NCBI GenBank assembly: GCA_038231615.1
Contig: JBBRLA010000586.1
Location: 1 to 5,590, forward strand
Length of the DNA stretch: 5,590 bases
Direction: 5' to 3'
DNA from: JBBRLA01 sp038231615
Lineage (GTDB): Bacteria; Myxococcota_A; Polyangia; Palsa-1104; JAEUJZ01
The notes beneath the pieces were generated by a model that worked only from the letters and a program-made list of their open reading frames with translations, had not been told where the DNA came from and searched no databases. Shown in pieces: positions 1 through 5,590 of the stretch (positions are counted from its first letter, which is position 1; every line of letters begins with the position of its first letter). A program made the position numbers and the translations under genes.

Positions 1-2113
1 CAGCCGGCTGGTACTGCTGTGTCCGCAAGAAGGCGGTCCCCAGGCCGAGGTAGACTTCGGGAGAACGCCCGTACTCGGCGAGGATTTGCTGGAAAAGGCG
101 GAGGGCCTCCTGGGGCTTCGGGTCGAGGAGCTGGGTGGCCTGGTTCAGGTGCCGGGTGCGCTCCATCTCGGGGATGGCTGACGGGGCCGGGGTGGCTGGG
201 GTGGCAGCTCGTTCAGCGGAGGCTCGTGCGATTGTGGGTGACGGGGTTGGCTCGGTTGACAGGGCTGACGGGGCTGGCGCGGCAGTCGGTGCCGGGGCGA
301 AGGCAACGAGGTCGGTCTCCGCCGGCAGCCGCGAGAGAGCCTGCTGGGCTCGTCGGTGTGCCGGGTTCCGCGCCAGCACCTCGCGGTAAAGTCGCCGCGC
401 CTCGTCGGCCTGACCGGCGTCTGCCGCCAACCAGCCGAGAAGCATCAGGGTGCGAAGCAGGGGTTGCGGCGCCCGTGGGCCTCCTTTCGAGTCGCCGGCC
501 CCGCGTGAAAGCAACGCTTTCGCCTCGCCCTTGCGCGCATCGCGCACAAGGAGCAGGGCGCGAACATGATCGGTCTCCAAGTCGGGCACGGTGCTGGCTC
601 TTCGCAGGTAAGGCTCGATGACCGCGTTCTTTGCGCCGGCCAGCACAAGGAGCAGCGCCTTGGTCCGGTTGGCCTCCGGTGCGTCACGATCCAGGGACAG
701 CGCCTGTTCGACGTGGCGTCGGGCCTGGCCCTGATGCGCCTGTGCCTCCGCCAGAAGTCGCTCTCGAAGCGGCGATGAAGAGAGGCGCGCGTCGTCCTCC
801 AGGTAACTCGACCACAGGGCATGAAGCTCGGCCATGGCACAAAGGGGCAGGAGGTTGGCGCGGTCGGTGCCAGCCAGGCGCAGGAACAGCTCGTCGGCCA
901 GGTAAAAGGCTTCATCGGTATCGGTGAGGATCAGGCGGCGACCTTCTTCATAGGGTCCCGCCTCGCGAAGTGTCAAAGACGCCTCGCGCCGGTCTCGGGA
1001 ATCGTGCGGCCTGTTACGCGGGAACAGAACGTACGTCCCGCACAGCGCCAAAAGCGCCATGCCGACCGCGCCTGCGATGCGTGGGCTCGTGCGAGGCGGC
1101 GAGGCCGATTCGGGCGGCAGTGCTACCGATAGGGAATCCGGCTGCACACGGAGCGCCGGGGCGTAACCGAGCTGCACCAGCGGCGGCGGCGGCGACATCT
1201 GTGCGGTCCCAGGCTGCGCCGGGGCGGTCCCAGGTTGCATTGGGATGGCGGGCCCAAGTGGCGTTGGGATGGCGGCGTCGGCACTCGGGTGGAATGGGGT
1301 GACCCAATCTGGTTTTGCCGCATCGTCCATTCCCTGGACCTGTGAGCGGGGGATCGTGGGCGATGGGCGTCGTACCCCGGGTCGGGGGGCCAGCCCGGGA
1401 GGGGAGGGCAGATCGACTCCCTGCTCGACGGCGAGGGCCTCCAGCAGGCTCCTGGGCGGATTCGACGGACGATTGACGGCCGGGTCGGATGTCGCCGAGA
1501 TGGACGCCGATGGGCTGGGTGTCGGCAGGCAGGCCGCCAAAGGAGGCTCAGGCCCGGGTTCGACCAGCGGCAAAAATGCCGACAGGGCCGGCCGGGCCGC
1601 TTCCTCGCCGGCAGCTTCCCGTGCGATCACCCGCGCCGCCGACCGGTCCAGTTCCTCGGCGAATTGCGCCGCCATCTCGATCCACGTGCTCTCGACCCGC
1701 AGCCCGCTCCGCGAAGGGGCGACTGGTGGGTGCCCCGTAGGAGCAACATTCTTGACGTCGGCAGCGGGGCTGCGCTCGACCCGGGTGGTCTCGACTTTCA
1801 GCCCGGTGGGGAGCGGCGGAGGCGCGTCCCCGGGCTGCACCTGAATGTCCCCCTCGGCCAGCGCCACCTCGTCCATCTGGCCCTCGGGCCGCGTCAACAG
1901 GAACCGCGCCGACGGTGGAGACCCGCTCAGCACCGGCGTCGGCATGGAGATCCTCCCGCCGCCGCGCATGGGGATCGGTCTCCCGCAGCGCAAGCAGATG
2001 ACATCCGTGCCCGTCCGCTCGTTCCCGTCGTCATCGAGCCGTGACGTGTTGCCGCAGTGGTCGCAGTGGACTTCCTTTTGGGTCCCCGAAGGTGGAATTG
2101 GCGTGGATGGCAT
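1..2113 (-). CDS. Zinc-ribbon / single-TM / TPR-repeat membrane protein (3' end beyond window)
   Basis: The reading frame is open from ATG at 2113 to the window edge (704 codons) with no stop, so the C-terminus is missing. Residues 17-20 (CDHC) and 40-43 (CLRC) form two CxxC knuckles 19 residues apart, the spacing of MJ0042-type zinc ribbons. Residues about 50-345 are Pro/Ala-rich and probably disordered, with one helical, charged stretch near 145-176 and short Pro-rich repeats near 280-305. A single membrane helix lies at 346-364 (IAGAVGMALLALCGTYVLF). The rest is helical and TPR-like: clear repeat-type helices near 550-593 (LGWLAADAGQADEARRLYRE), a Pro/Ala linker near 597-649, then another TPR-like unit from 650. 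Predicted topology is zinc ribbon in the cytoplasm and TPRs in the periplasm. It lies downstream of the PEGA kinase on the same strand. This start is chosen because AGGA lies 6 nt upstream and a promoter-like element ends just before it; ATGs at 2149 and 2176 are in-frame alternatives. Exact function is unknown; a scaffold or signalling partner is inferred. Confidence 0.88.
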   Translation of the reverse strand, partial: MPSTPIPPSGTQKEVHCDHCGNTSRLDDDGNERTGTDVICLRCGRPIPMRGGGRISMPTPVLSGSPPSARFLLTRPEGQMDEVALAEGDIQVQPGDAPPPLPTGLKVETTRVERSPAADVKNVAPTGHPPVAPSRSGLRVESTWIEMAAQFAEELDRSAARVIAREAAGEEAARPALSAFLPLVEPGPEPPLAACLPTPSPSASISATSDPAVNRPSNPPRSLLEALAVEQGVDLPSPPGLAPRPGVRRPSPTIPRSQVQGMDDAAKPDWVTPFHPSADAAIPTPLGPAIPMQPGTAPAQPGTAQMSPPPPLVQLGYAPALRVQPDSLSVALPPESASPPRTSPRIAGAVGMALLALCGTYVLFPRNRPHDSRDRREASLTLREAGPYEEGRRLILTDTDEAFYLADELFLRLAGTDRANLLPLCAMAELHALWSSYLEDDARLSSSPLRERLLAEAQAHQGQARRHVEQALSLDRDAPEANRTKALLLVLAGAKNAVIEPYLRRASTVPDLETDHVRALLLVRDARKGEAKALLSRGAGDSKGGPRAPQPLLRTLMLLGWLAADAGQADEARRLYREVLARNPAHRRAQQALSRLPAETDLVAFAPAPTAAPAPSALSTEPTPSPTIARASAERAATPATPAPSAIPEMERTRHLNQATQLLDPKPQEALRLFQQILAEYGRSPEVYLGLGTAFLRTQQYQPA
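1203..1275 (-). repeat. Short in-frame Pro-rich repeats in the zinc-ribbon protein linker
   Basis: On the plus strand GCGGTCCCAGGYTGC occurs at 1203-1217 and 1224-1238 (21-nt period, coding QPGTA). TTGGGATGGCGG occurs at about 1240-1251 and 1264-1275 (24-nt period, coding AIP-type units). Together they code for a stretch reading about IPTPLGPAIPMQPGTAPAQPGTA, split here into two overlapping units of 8 and 7 residues, located about 40 residues before the membrane helix. Its position and composition resemble the PRGLPIP repeats of the kinase. Confidence 0.65.
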
Positions 2114-2119
2114 GCCCGG

Positions 2120-2123
2120 TCCT
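2120..2123 (-). promoter_or_regulatory. Ribosome-binding site (AGGA) deciding the start of the zinc-ribbon gene
   Basis: AGGA is followed by a 6-nt spacer (CCGGGC) and then the ATG at 2113. The two upstream in-frame ATGs lack this spacing: the one at 2149 has GGTAGG directly abutting it, and the one at 2176 has only a weak GGA. This favours 2113 as the start. Confidence 0.5.
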
Positions 2124-2147
2124 GACGTCGCAGACGCCCGGCGGTCC

Positions 2148-2176
2148 ATCCTACCATGGAGCGATTTGTCCGTCAT
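2148..2176 (-). promoter_or_regulatory. Putative sigma-70-type promoter for the zinc-ribbon/TPR gene
   Basis: On the minus strand a -35-like ATGACG (2176-2171, 4 of 6 matches to TTGACA) is followed by a 17-nt spacer and then TAGGAT (2153-2148, 4 of 6 to TATAAT). TGG directly before it makes an extended -10. Transcription would begin near 2141, leaving a leader of about 28 nt that contains the AGGA site before the ATG at 2113. The element lies in the gap after the kinase stop codon, so the downstream gene may be expressed independently as well as by read-through from the kinase promoter. Assigned by eye; no expression evidence. Confidence 0.4.
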
Positions 2177-2212
2177 CGCCAGTCCACTTGGCTTGGCCAC
2201 CGCCCGTCGGCT

Positions 2213-4717
2213 TCAGTTATGGACATTGGGCGGCTGCTGCAGGAAGTTGACGATGCGCCGGCTTTCGCGACCCGACTCCACCGTGACGCTGAGGCGCAGT
2301 TCGCGCGCTGGCTTGCAGCTTTGCGGCGGACAGGACAGTCGCAGGGCATGCGGCCCGGCGGGCAGCGAGAGCCGCCGCAGCGGCGTGTCACCGCGGCGCT
2401 CGCCATCGACGAACACCTGCGCCCACGGGGTCGATCCGACGGTCAGCGTACCTCGCTGGAGCAAGTCCAGCTCGACGCGCAGGCGCATTTCGGGCGGGTC
2501 CGGCATTTCTGCCGTTTCCGCGGCGGCCTCAGGCCGATCAGTATTGGCGGTATTGGCCCTGGCGCTCGGAGAAGCGGCGACCCAATGGCTGGGCAGGATC
2601 TCGCGGAGCGCGGTGGCGTATCCCTTGGCCGAGAGCCGCAGCGTCGCGGGGGCATCCAGGGGCACGTCCAGTTCCAGGGGCGTGGCGCCGACCTGCTCAC
2701 CGTTTAAGGTCACCTGCGCGCCAACCGGCGCGGAACCCAGGTGCAGGTGCCCCACGGTCCATGGCAGCACCAGTCGCTCCTGGGTGGTCTCGCCGGCGCG
2801 CACGTCGATGTCCACCGTCATCGGACGCCTGCCCGGGGCGGAGGCCTCCAGCCGGTGCTTGCCCGCCGCCACCGGGAACGATGCTCCCGGTGTGGCGACG
2901 CGCCCGTCCACTTTCAGCGAGGACTCCGTCGGAAGGTGGATGAGCAAGGTACCGGTGACCGGGGTCGGGCGGGTGCTACGATCGGTGTCATTGATCGGAT
3001 CGGGCAGATCGGGCAAGAGCGACCGCCGATGCAGGCCGCGCTCGGTGGTCAGGGCGACGACGGCGATGATGGCCAGCACCAGGGCCGCGCCGAGGTAGGT
3101 GCGCCAGGTGGCATGGACGCGCGCCGGTCGGCTGGCGAAGGTGACGGTGCTGCCGGGCCCCGGAATGGGCAGGCCGCGGGGAGTTGGGATGGGCAGACCG
3201 CGGGGGGTCAGAATCGCCGGGATGGGCAGGCCGCGGGGAATCGGGGTCGCCGGGATGGGCGGTGCCGCGGTCGGGTCTTCCGGGACCTGGGTGACCCCTG
3301 GCAGGGGAAGCCGTGCCTCGAAGGGGGTCTCCCTGGCAGGCCAGCTTCCGTTCTGTCGGGCCGTCGGGAACATGATTTCCCCGGTGCCGGGCTCGCCGGT
3401 CTCCGGCAAATTCCTGCCCAGAGCGGGCGTGTGCTCCCGATCCGCGATGCCGGTTTCGGGCAATCGCCCGTTCCCCACGATGCGCGACGACCCGGTGGGT
3501 CCGCGACCGCCCGGGACACTGGACCTTCGTCCCAGCGGCGGCGTCAGCTCCCGCTCAGTGGCGTAGTGCGAGGCAAATCGTCCCAGCGGCGGCGTCAGCT
3601 CCCGGTCTGCCGCCGTTGCCAGGTTGATCTCCCCGGTGCCCGGTTCGCGCAAGTCCAAAAGCACCGGCTGCACCTCTCCCGGCGAGGGCGTCATGTCGCC
3701 CCGCGCCCCGCGCCGCCCCGCCGCCGGGGTCACCGGGCTGGTGCGGGGCCCTCCCTCGGCCCCCGGCTTCCGCTTCGCCGACCACGTCGGCGCCTCCAGC
3801 CCCTTGTCCGCCCCCAACACCCGCCCGATGCGCCGCTCGTCCGGCGCCCGACGCCGCACCAGCTTCGAGAGGTCCGACTGCGTTGGCGCGTCGACCTCCC
3901 GCAGGTAACGCGACACCTCCGTCAGCATCGCCGCGGCGTCGGCGTAGCGGTCCTCGATCCTTTTCGCCGTGGCCGTCTCCACCACCCGGCGCAGCGGCGG
4001 GGGCAGCGTGGCCGGCGCCTCGGCATACGTCGCCCTCCGCGCGCCTTCGTCCCCATCGCCGAAGCGGCGCCCGGTGGCCATCTCGAAAAGCAGCACCCCC
4101 GTCGCGAAGAGGTCGGTGCGCTGGCTCGGCTGCGCCCCCGAAATCTGCTCCGGCGCCATGTAGCCCTGCGACCCGCCCGGCATCGACGTCTGCCCTGACC
4201 ACTTCTGCGCGTGGACGTGGGCGGCGATGCCGAAGTCCAGGATCTTGACCTCCCCTTCCCGCGAGCACATCACGTTGGCCGAGGACATGTCACAGTGGAT
4301 CACCCCCTGCCGGTGGGCGTAGTCCAGCCCGCGCAGCACCTGCTCGGTCACGTAGGCTGAAAGCGGCGCCGGCAGCGGCCCCCCGCGCCGGGGCCGCGGG
4401 TCGAACACCAGTTGATGCACCGTCGGGCCGTCCACCAGCTCCATCGCCAGATAGTACTGCCCGTCCGCCATGCCCAGCTCGTACACCGGCACGATGTTCG
4501 AGTGGGTCAGTGCCACGGTGATCTTCGCCTCGGCGACGAAGAGTTCGCAGAACTCCCGGCGCTCGGCCAGCTCGGGGCGGATCACCTTGATGACCAGCCG
4601 TTTCTCGAAGCCCCCCGGCCCGGTCAGCCGCCCCAGATACACGTCCGCCATTCCGCCCTCGGCGATGTGGCTGAGGAGCTGGTACTTTCCAAACAAGGTC
4701 GGAAGGGGCACCGACAC
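2213..4717 (-). CDS. Transmembrane Hanks-type Ser/Thr protein kinase with three periplasmic PEGA domains
   Basis: An 834-residue protein (numbering from the GTG at 4717). The cytoplasmic kinase domain spans about 9-271: glycine loop EGGMADV (20-26), ATP-anchoring Lys44 (VIKVI), helix-C Glu63, catalytic loop HCDMSSANV (141-149, Asp143, Asn148), DFG 161-163, APE 188-190, and Asp202 of helix F. All catalytic residues are present, but the HRD arginine is cysteine. Residues about 275-535 are a disordered Pro/Thr/Arg-rich linker with internal repeats (ELTPPLGR twice plus EHTPALGR, EPGTGEI twice, PRGLPIP three times). One membrane helix lies at 540-558. The periplasmic part carries PEGA modules at about 589-651, 655-707 and 756-825; the last holds a Cys796/Cys801 pair. 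PEGA domains usually bind envelope or protein partners. GTG 4717 is chosen because the kinase fold starts 8 residues later (FGKYQLL) and a TGCTACCAT element lies 7 nt upstream. An ATG at 4864 would add 49 residues unlike a kinase and overlap the divergent gene. The ligand is unknown. Confidence 0.95.
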   Translation of the reverse strand: MSVPLPTLFGKYQLLSHIAEGGMADVYLGRLTGPGGFEKRLVIKVIRPELAERREFCELFVAEAKITVALTHSNIVPVYELGMADGQYYLAMELVDGPTVHQLVFDPRPRRGGPLPAPLSAYVTEQVLRGLDYAHRQGVIHCDMSSANVMCSREGEVKILDFGIAAHVHAQKWSGQTSMPGGSQGYMAPEQISGAQPSQRTDLFATGVLLFEMATGRRFGDGDEGARRATYAEAPATLPPPLRRVVETATAKRIEDRYADAAAMLTEVSRYLREVDAPTQSDLSKLVRRRAPDERRIGRVLGADKGLEAPTWSAKRKPGAEGGPRTSPVTPAAGRRGARGDMTPSPGEVQPVLLDLREPGTGEINLATAADRELTPPLGRFASHYATERELTPPLGRRSSVPGGRGPTGSSRIVGNGRLPETGIADREHTPALGRNLPETGEPGTGEIMFPTARQNGSWPARETPFEARLPLPGVTQVPEDPTAAPPIPATPIPRGLPIPAILTPRGLPIPTPRGLPIPGPGSTVTFASRPARVHATWRTYLGAALVLAIIAVVALTTERGLHRRSLLPDLPDPINDTDRSTRPTPVTGTLLIHLPTESSLKVDGRVATPGASFPVAAGKHRLEASAPGRRPMTVDIDVRAGETTQERLVLPWTVGHLHLGSAPVGAQVTLNGEQVGATPLELDVPLDAPATLRLSAKGYATALREILPSHWVAASPSARANTANTDRPEAAAETAEMPDPPEMRLRVELDLLQRGTLTVGSTPWAQVFVDGERRGDTPLRRLSLPAGPHALRLSCPPQSCKPARELRLSVTVESGRESRRIVNFLQQPPNVHN
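3162..3260 (-). repeat. In-frame repeats coding for PRGLPIP in the kinase linker
   Basis: Three near-identical 20-nt copies read on the plus strand: GGAATGGGCAGGCCGCGGGG at 3162-3181, GGGATGGGCAGACCGCGGGG at 3186-3205 and GGGATGGGCAGGCCGCGGGG at 3219-3238. A decayed fourth begins at 3252. Offsets are 24, 33 and 33 nt, all multiples of three. They encode PRGLPIP at kinase residues 494-500, 505-511 and 513-519, just before the membrane helix. This is protein-level repeat expansion, probably by slippage, giving a stiff proline-rich juxtamembrane stretch. Confidence 0.85.
3527..3604 (-). repeat. Perfect 27-nt direct repeat coding for the ELTPPLGR motif
   Basis: A 27-nt sequence at 3527-3553 recurs exactly at 3578-3604, 51 nt apart (17 codons). 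It encodes ELTPPLGR at kinase residues 373-380 and 390-397. A diverged third copy (EHTPALGR, residues 428-435) lies at 3413-3436. Exact identity over 27 nt implies a recent duplication or strong conservation of the motif. Each copy holds a Thr-Pro, a possible phosphorylation site for this or another kinase. Confidence 0.85.
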
Positions 4718-4724
4718 GAGCGCG

Positions 4725-4733
4725 ATGGTAGCA
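4725..4733 (-). promoter_or_regulatory. Extended -10 element of the kinase gene (probable leaderless transcript)
   Basis: The minus strand reads TGC-TACCAT, an extended -10 (hexamer 4730-4725), then CGCGCTC and the GTG at 4717. The usual 7-nt distance from a -10 hexamer to the transcription start would place the first transcribed base at or next to the GTG. No Shine-Dalgarno sequence is visible before that codon, which fits leaderless translation. No convincing -35 is seen at 16-19 nt spacing, so the element would rely on the TG extension or an activator. Confidence 0.45.
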
Positions 4734-4808
4734 CGGGACGCGCCCCCGGTGCGGCCTCTTGGGGCACTTTGGCGGGTGTTTCCCGAGGGCCTGGCGGCGA
4801 CCCATTCT

Positions 4809-4837
4809 TTGCGTCGGCAAATGCCCTGTGGTAGCGT
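4809..4837 (+). promoter_or_regulatory. Putative promoter of the rightward exported-protein gene
   Basis: TTGCGT (4809-4814, 3 of 6 matches to TTGACA) is followed by a 17-nt spacer and then TAGCGT (4832-4837), with TGG directly in front as an extended -10. Transcription would begin near 4844, leaving only about 4 nt before the ATG at 4848. No Shine-Dalgarno sequence is visible. The element is closely similar to the kinase promoter on the other strand (CCC-GTG-S-TA...TCG), so both genes of the divergent pair may use the same polymerase form. Confidence 0.45.
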
Positions 4838-4847
4838 CGGCGACTGC

Positions 4848-5590
4848 ATGGCGATCGGGGTCACTGGTTCACCTGAAGTTCACAAGGTTCGGAACGCGAT
4901 CTTCGCCCTGCTGCTGGCACTCCTGCTCGGGGCGCCGCTGTGGCACGGCGGCTGCGGCGGGCGGCGCCGGGGCGGACATGGGCCGCGGCCGGAGCGTGTC
5001 GCCGTCCGCGACCCCCTGCGCGAGGGCCGGGTACTCTACGACTTTCTGGCCAACCGCCCGCTGGCCCTGGTCTACGAAGACGACACCCTCATCATCGACG
5101 TCTCCCCGCCAGAGGTCTTCAAGCACATCGACGGCGGCTGGAAGGCCAGCCTGATCACCGGCGAGCGGGATGGAGATCGTCAGGTGGCCCTGGCAGACGG
5201 CATTTCCGCCGTGCTGCGCTTCCCCGGCGGCACCGGTCGACCCGCACCGACGGCGCCCCCCGCGGGTGGCGAGCACCAGGCAGGGGCCCCTCTCGGGCCA
5301 CGAGGCCCCGGCAAGCGTCGCGGTCCGGCACTCGGGGCTCGTGGCAGGACCAGCGCCGCGCCGGGTCAGGCGGGGCATGGGCTGAGAGGACGGGGCAGGG
5401 CGGCCACTCGTCCGGTCCCGGCGGGCGATCCCTCGCCGGGCGTTCCCTCGTCGGGGGCCGCGGGCGGCATGGGGCGCGAGGAACTCTCCTTGTGGCTGCG
5501 ACCGGCGCCGGACGTGACCGATCAGGCGGTCACCCTTCTGTTGAACGAGCGCATCCTCACCAACCTGGCCCTGACCTCGGGCTACCGCCG
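4848..5590 (+). CDS. Exported or membrane-anchored protein, N-terminal part; possibly sulfatase-like (3' end beyond window)
   Basis: The frame is open from ATG 4848 to the window end (247 codons), so the C-terminus is missing. Residues 13-32 form a signal-like segment: positive residues (K13, R15), a hydrophobic core (AIFALLLALLLGAP), then Cys36 in HGGC, a poor match to a lipobox. Residues 50-127 look folded (VLYDFLANRPLALVYEDD, FKHIDGGWKASL). Residues about 128-207 are a basic Gly/Pro/Arg/Ala stretch. From 210 (EELSLWLRP, NERILTNLAL) a beta-rich domain resumes. The two folded parts resemble, from memory, the N-terminal region that precedes the catalytic domain of some myxobacterial sulfatase-like hydrolases, but the catalytic region is outside the window, so the enzyme class is unproven. 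The gene is transcribed away from the kinase across a 130-bp spacer. The start is supported by a promoter-like element ending 10 nt upstream and by the signal segment; it has no visible ribosome-binding site. Confidence 0.8.
   Translation, partial: MAIGVTGSPEVHKVRNAIFALLLALLLGAPLWHGGCGGRRRGGHGPRPERVAVRDPLREGRVLYDFLANRPLALVYEDDTLIIDVSPPEVFKHIDGGWKASLITGERDGDRQVALADGISAVLRFPGGTGRPAPTAPPAGGEHQAGAPLGPRGPGKRRGPALGARGRTSAAPGQAGHGLRGRGRAATRPVPAGDPSPGVPSSGAAGGMGREELSLWLRPAPDVTDQAVTLLLNERILTNLALTSGYR

Noticed and set aside
2149..2176. Alternative ATG starts of the zinc-ribbon gene at 2149 and 2176
   Set aside because: Both overlap the promoter-like element and lack properly spaced ribosome-binding sites; they remain possible but less likely than 2113.
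2114..2215. Kinase and zinc-ribbon gene as one gene split by a single TGA (the frames are the same and no other stop lies between)
   Set aside because: The PEGA domain ends normally before the stop, a promoter and ribosome-binding site lie in the gap, and a fusion would place the zinc ribbon in the periplasm followed by a second membrane helix.
1845..3098. Long plus-strand open frame (417 codons) spanning the end of the kinase and the start of the zinc-ribbon gene
   Set aside because: It is antisense to two supported genes, covers their intergenic gap, and its Ser/Arg-rich translation has no recognisable fold.
3162..3260. Regularly spaced 20-nt repeats resembling a CRISPR array
   Set aside because: Spacers are only 4 and 13 nt, offsets are multiples of three, and the repeats encode a proline-rich protein motif in frame.
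3395..3460. Two LPETG motifs in the kinase, matching the sortase A signal
   Set aside because: They lie in the cytoplasmic linker about 100 residues before the membrane helix, with no C-terminal sorting layout and in a Gram-negative-type protein; part of a local repeat instead.
2741..4198. Long plus-strand open frame (485 codons) antisense to the kinase
   Set aside because: The opposite strand encodes an unmistakable kinase with ordered catalytic motifs; this frame gives an Arg/Pro/Gly-rich protein with no domain, as expected from high-GC shadow frames.
4718..4864. Extension of the kinase to the ATG at 4864 (883 residues)
   Set aside because: The extra 49 residues resemble no kinase N-terminus, contain the probable promoter TGCTACCAT, and overlap the start of the divergent gene at 4848.

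Overview
The window is GC-rich, with strong G/C bias at third codon positions. Its proteins are typical of Myxococcota and related delta-proteobacterial lineages: a Hanks-type Ser/Thr kinase with periplasmic PEGA domains, a membrane-anchored zinc-ribbon/TPR protein, and long Pro/Ala/Arg-rich linkers. The lineage is inferred from protein style and base composition only.

Three protein-coding genes explain almost the whole window. Reading from the left edge: (1) minus strand, 2113 down to the edge: a partial gene (704 codons visible, 3' end missing) for a cytoplasmic CxxC/CxxC zinc ribbon, a roughly 300-residue disordered Pro-rich stretch, one membrane helix and a C-terminal TPR-like helical region. 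(2) minus strand, 4717 to 2213: a complete 834-residue transmembrane Ser/Thr kinase with three periplasmic PEGA modules. (3) plus strand, 4848 to the right edge: the first 247 codons of an exported protein. It may be the N-terminal beta-sandwich part of a sulfatase-like enzyme, but no catalytic residues lie in the window. Genes 1 and 3 are open at the window edges.

Genes 2 and 3 diverge from a 130-bp spacer (4718-4847). Genes 2 and 1 are co-directional with a 97-bp gap (2116-2212 counted from the stop codon side; 99 bp between 2114 and 2212). Upstream of each gene I see the same extended -10 pattern, TG-S-TA-S-S-R-T. At genes 2 and 3 it sits so close to the start codon that the transcripts would be leaderless or nearly so. 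At gene 1 it leaves a leader of about 28 nt with an AGGA ribosome-binding site.

The kinase and the zinc-ribbon protein have the same layout: a folded cytoplasmic N-terminus, a very long repeat-bearing disordered linker, one membrane helix, and a periplasmic interaction module (PEGA or TPR). The simplest reading is a membrane-spanning phospho-signalling pair, with the zinc-ribbon/TPR protein as candidate partner or substrate and a divergently transcribed envelope protein beside it. That functional link is inference from layout. I found no RNA genes, mobile elements, CRISPR arrays or clear intrinsic terminators.
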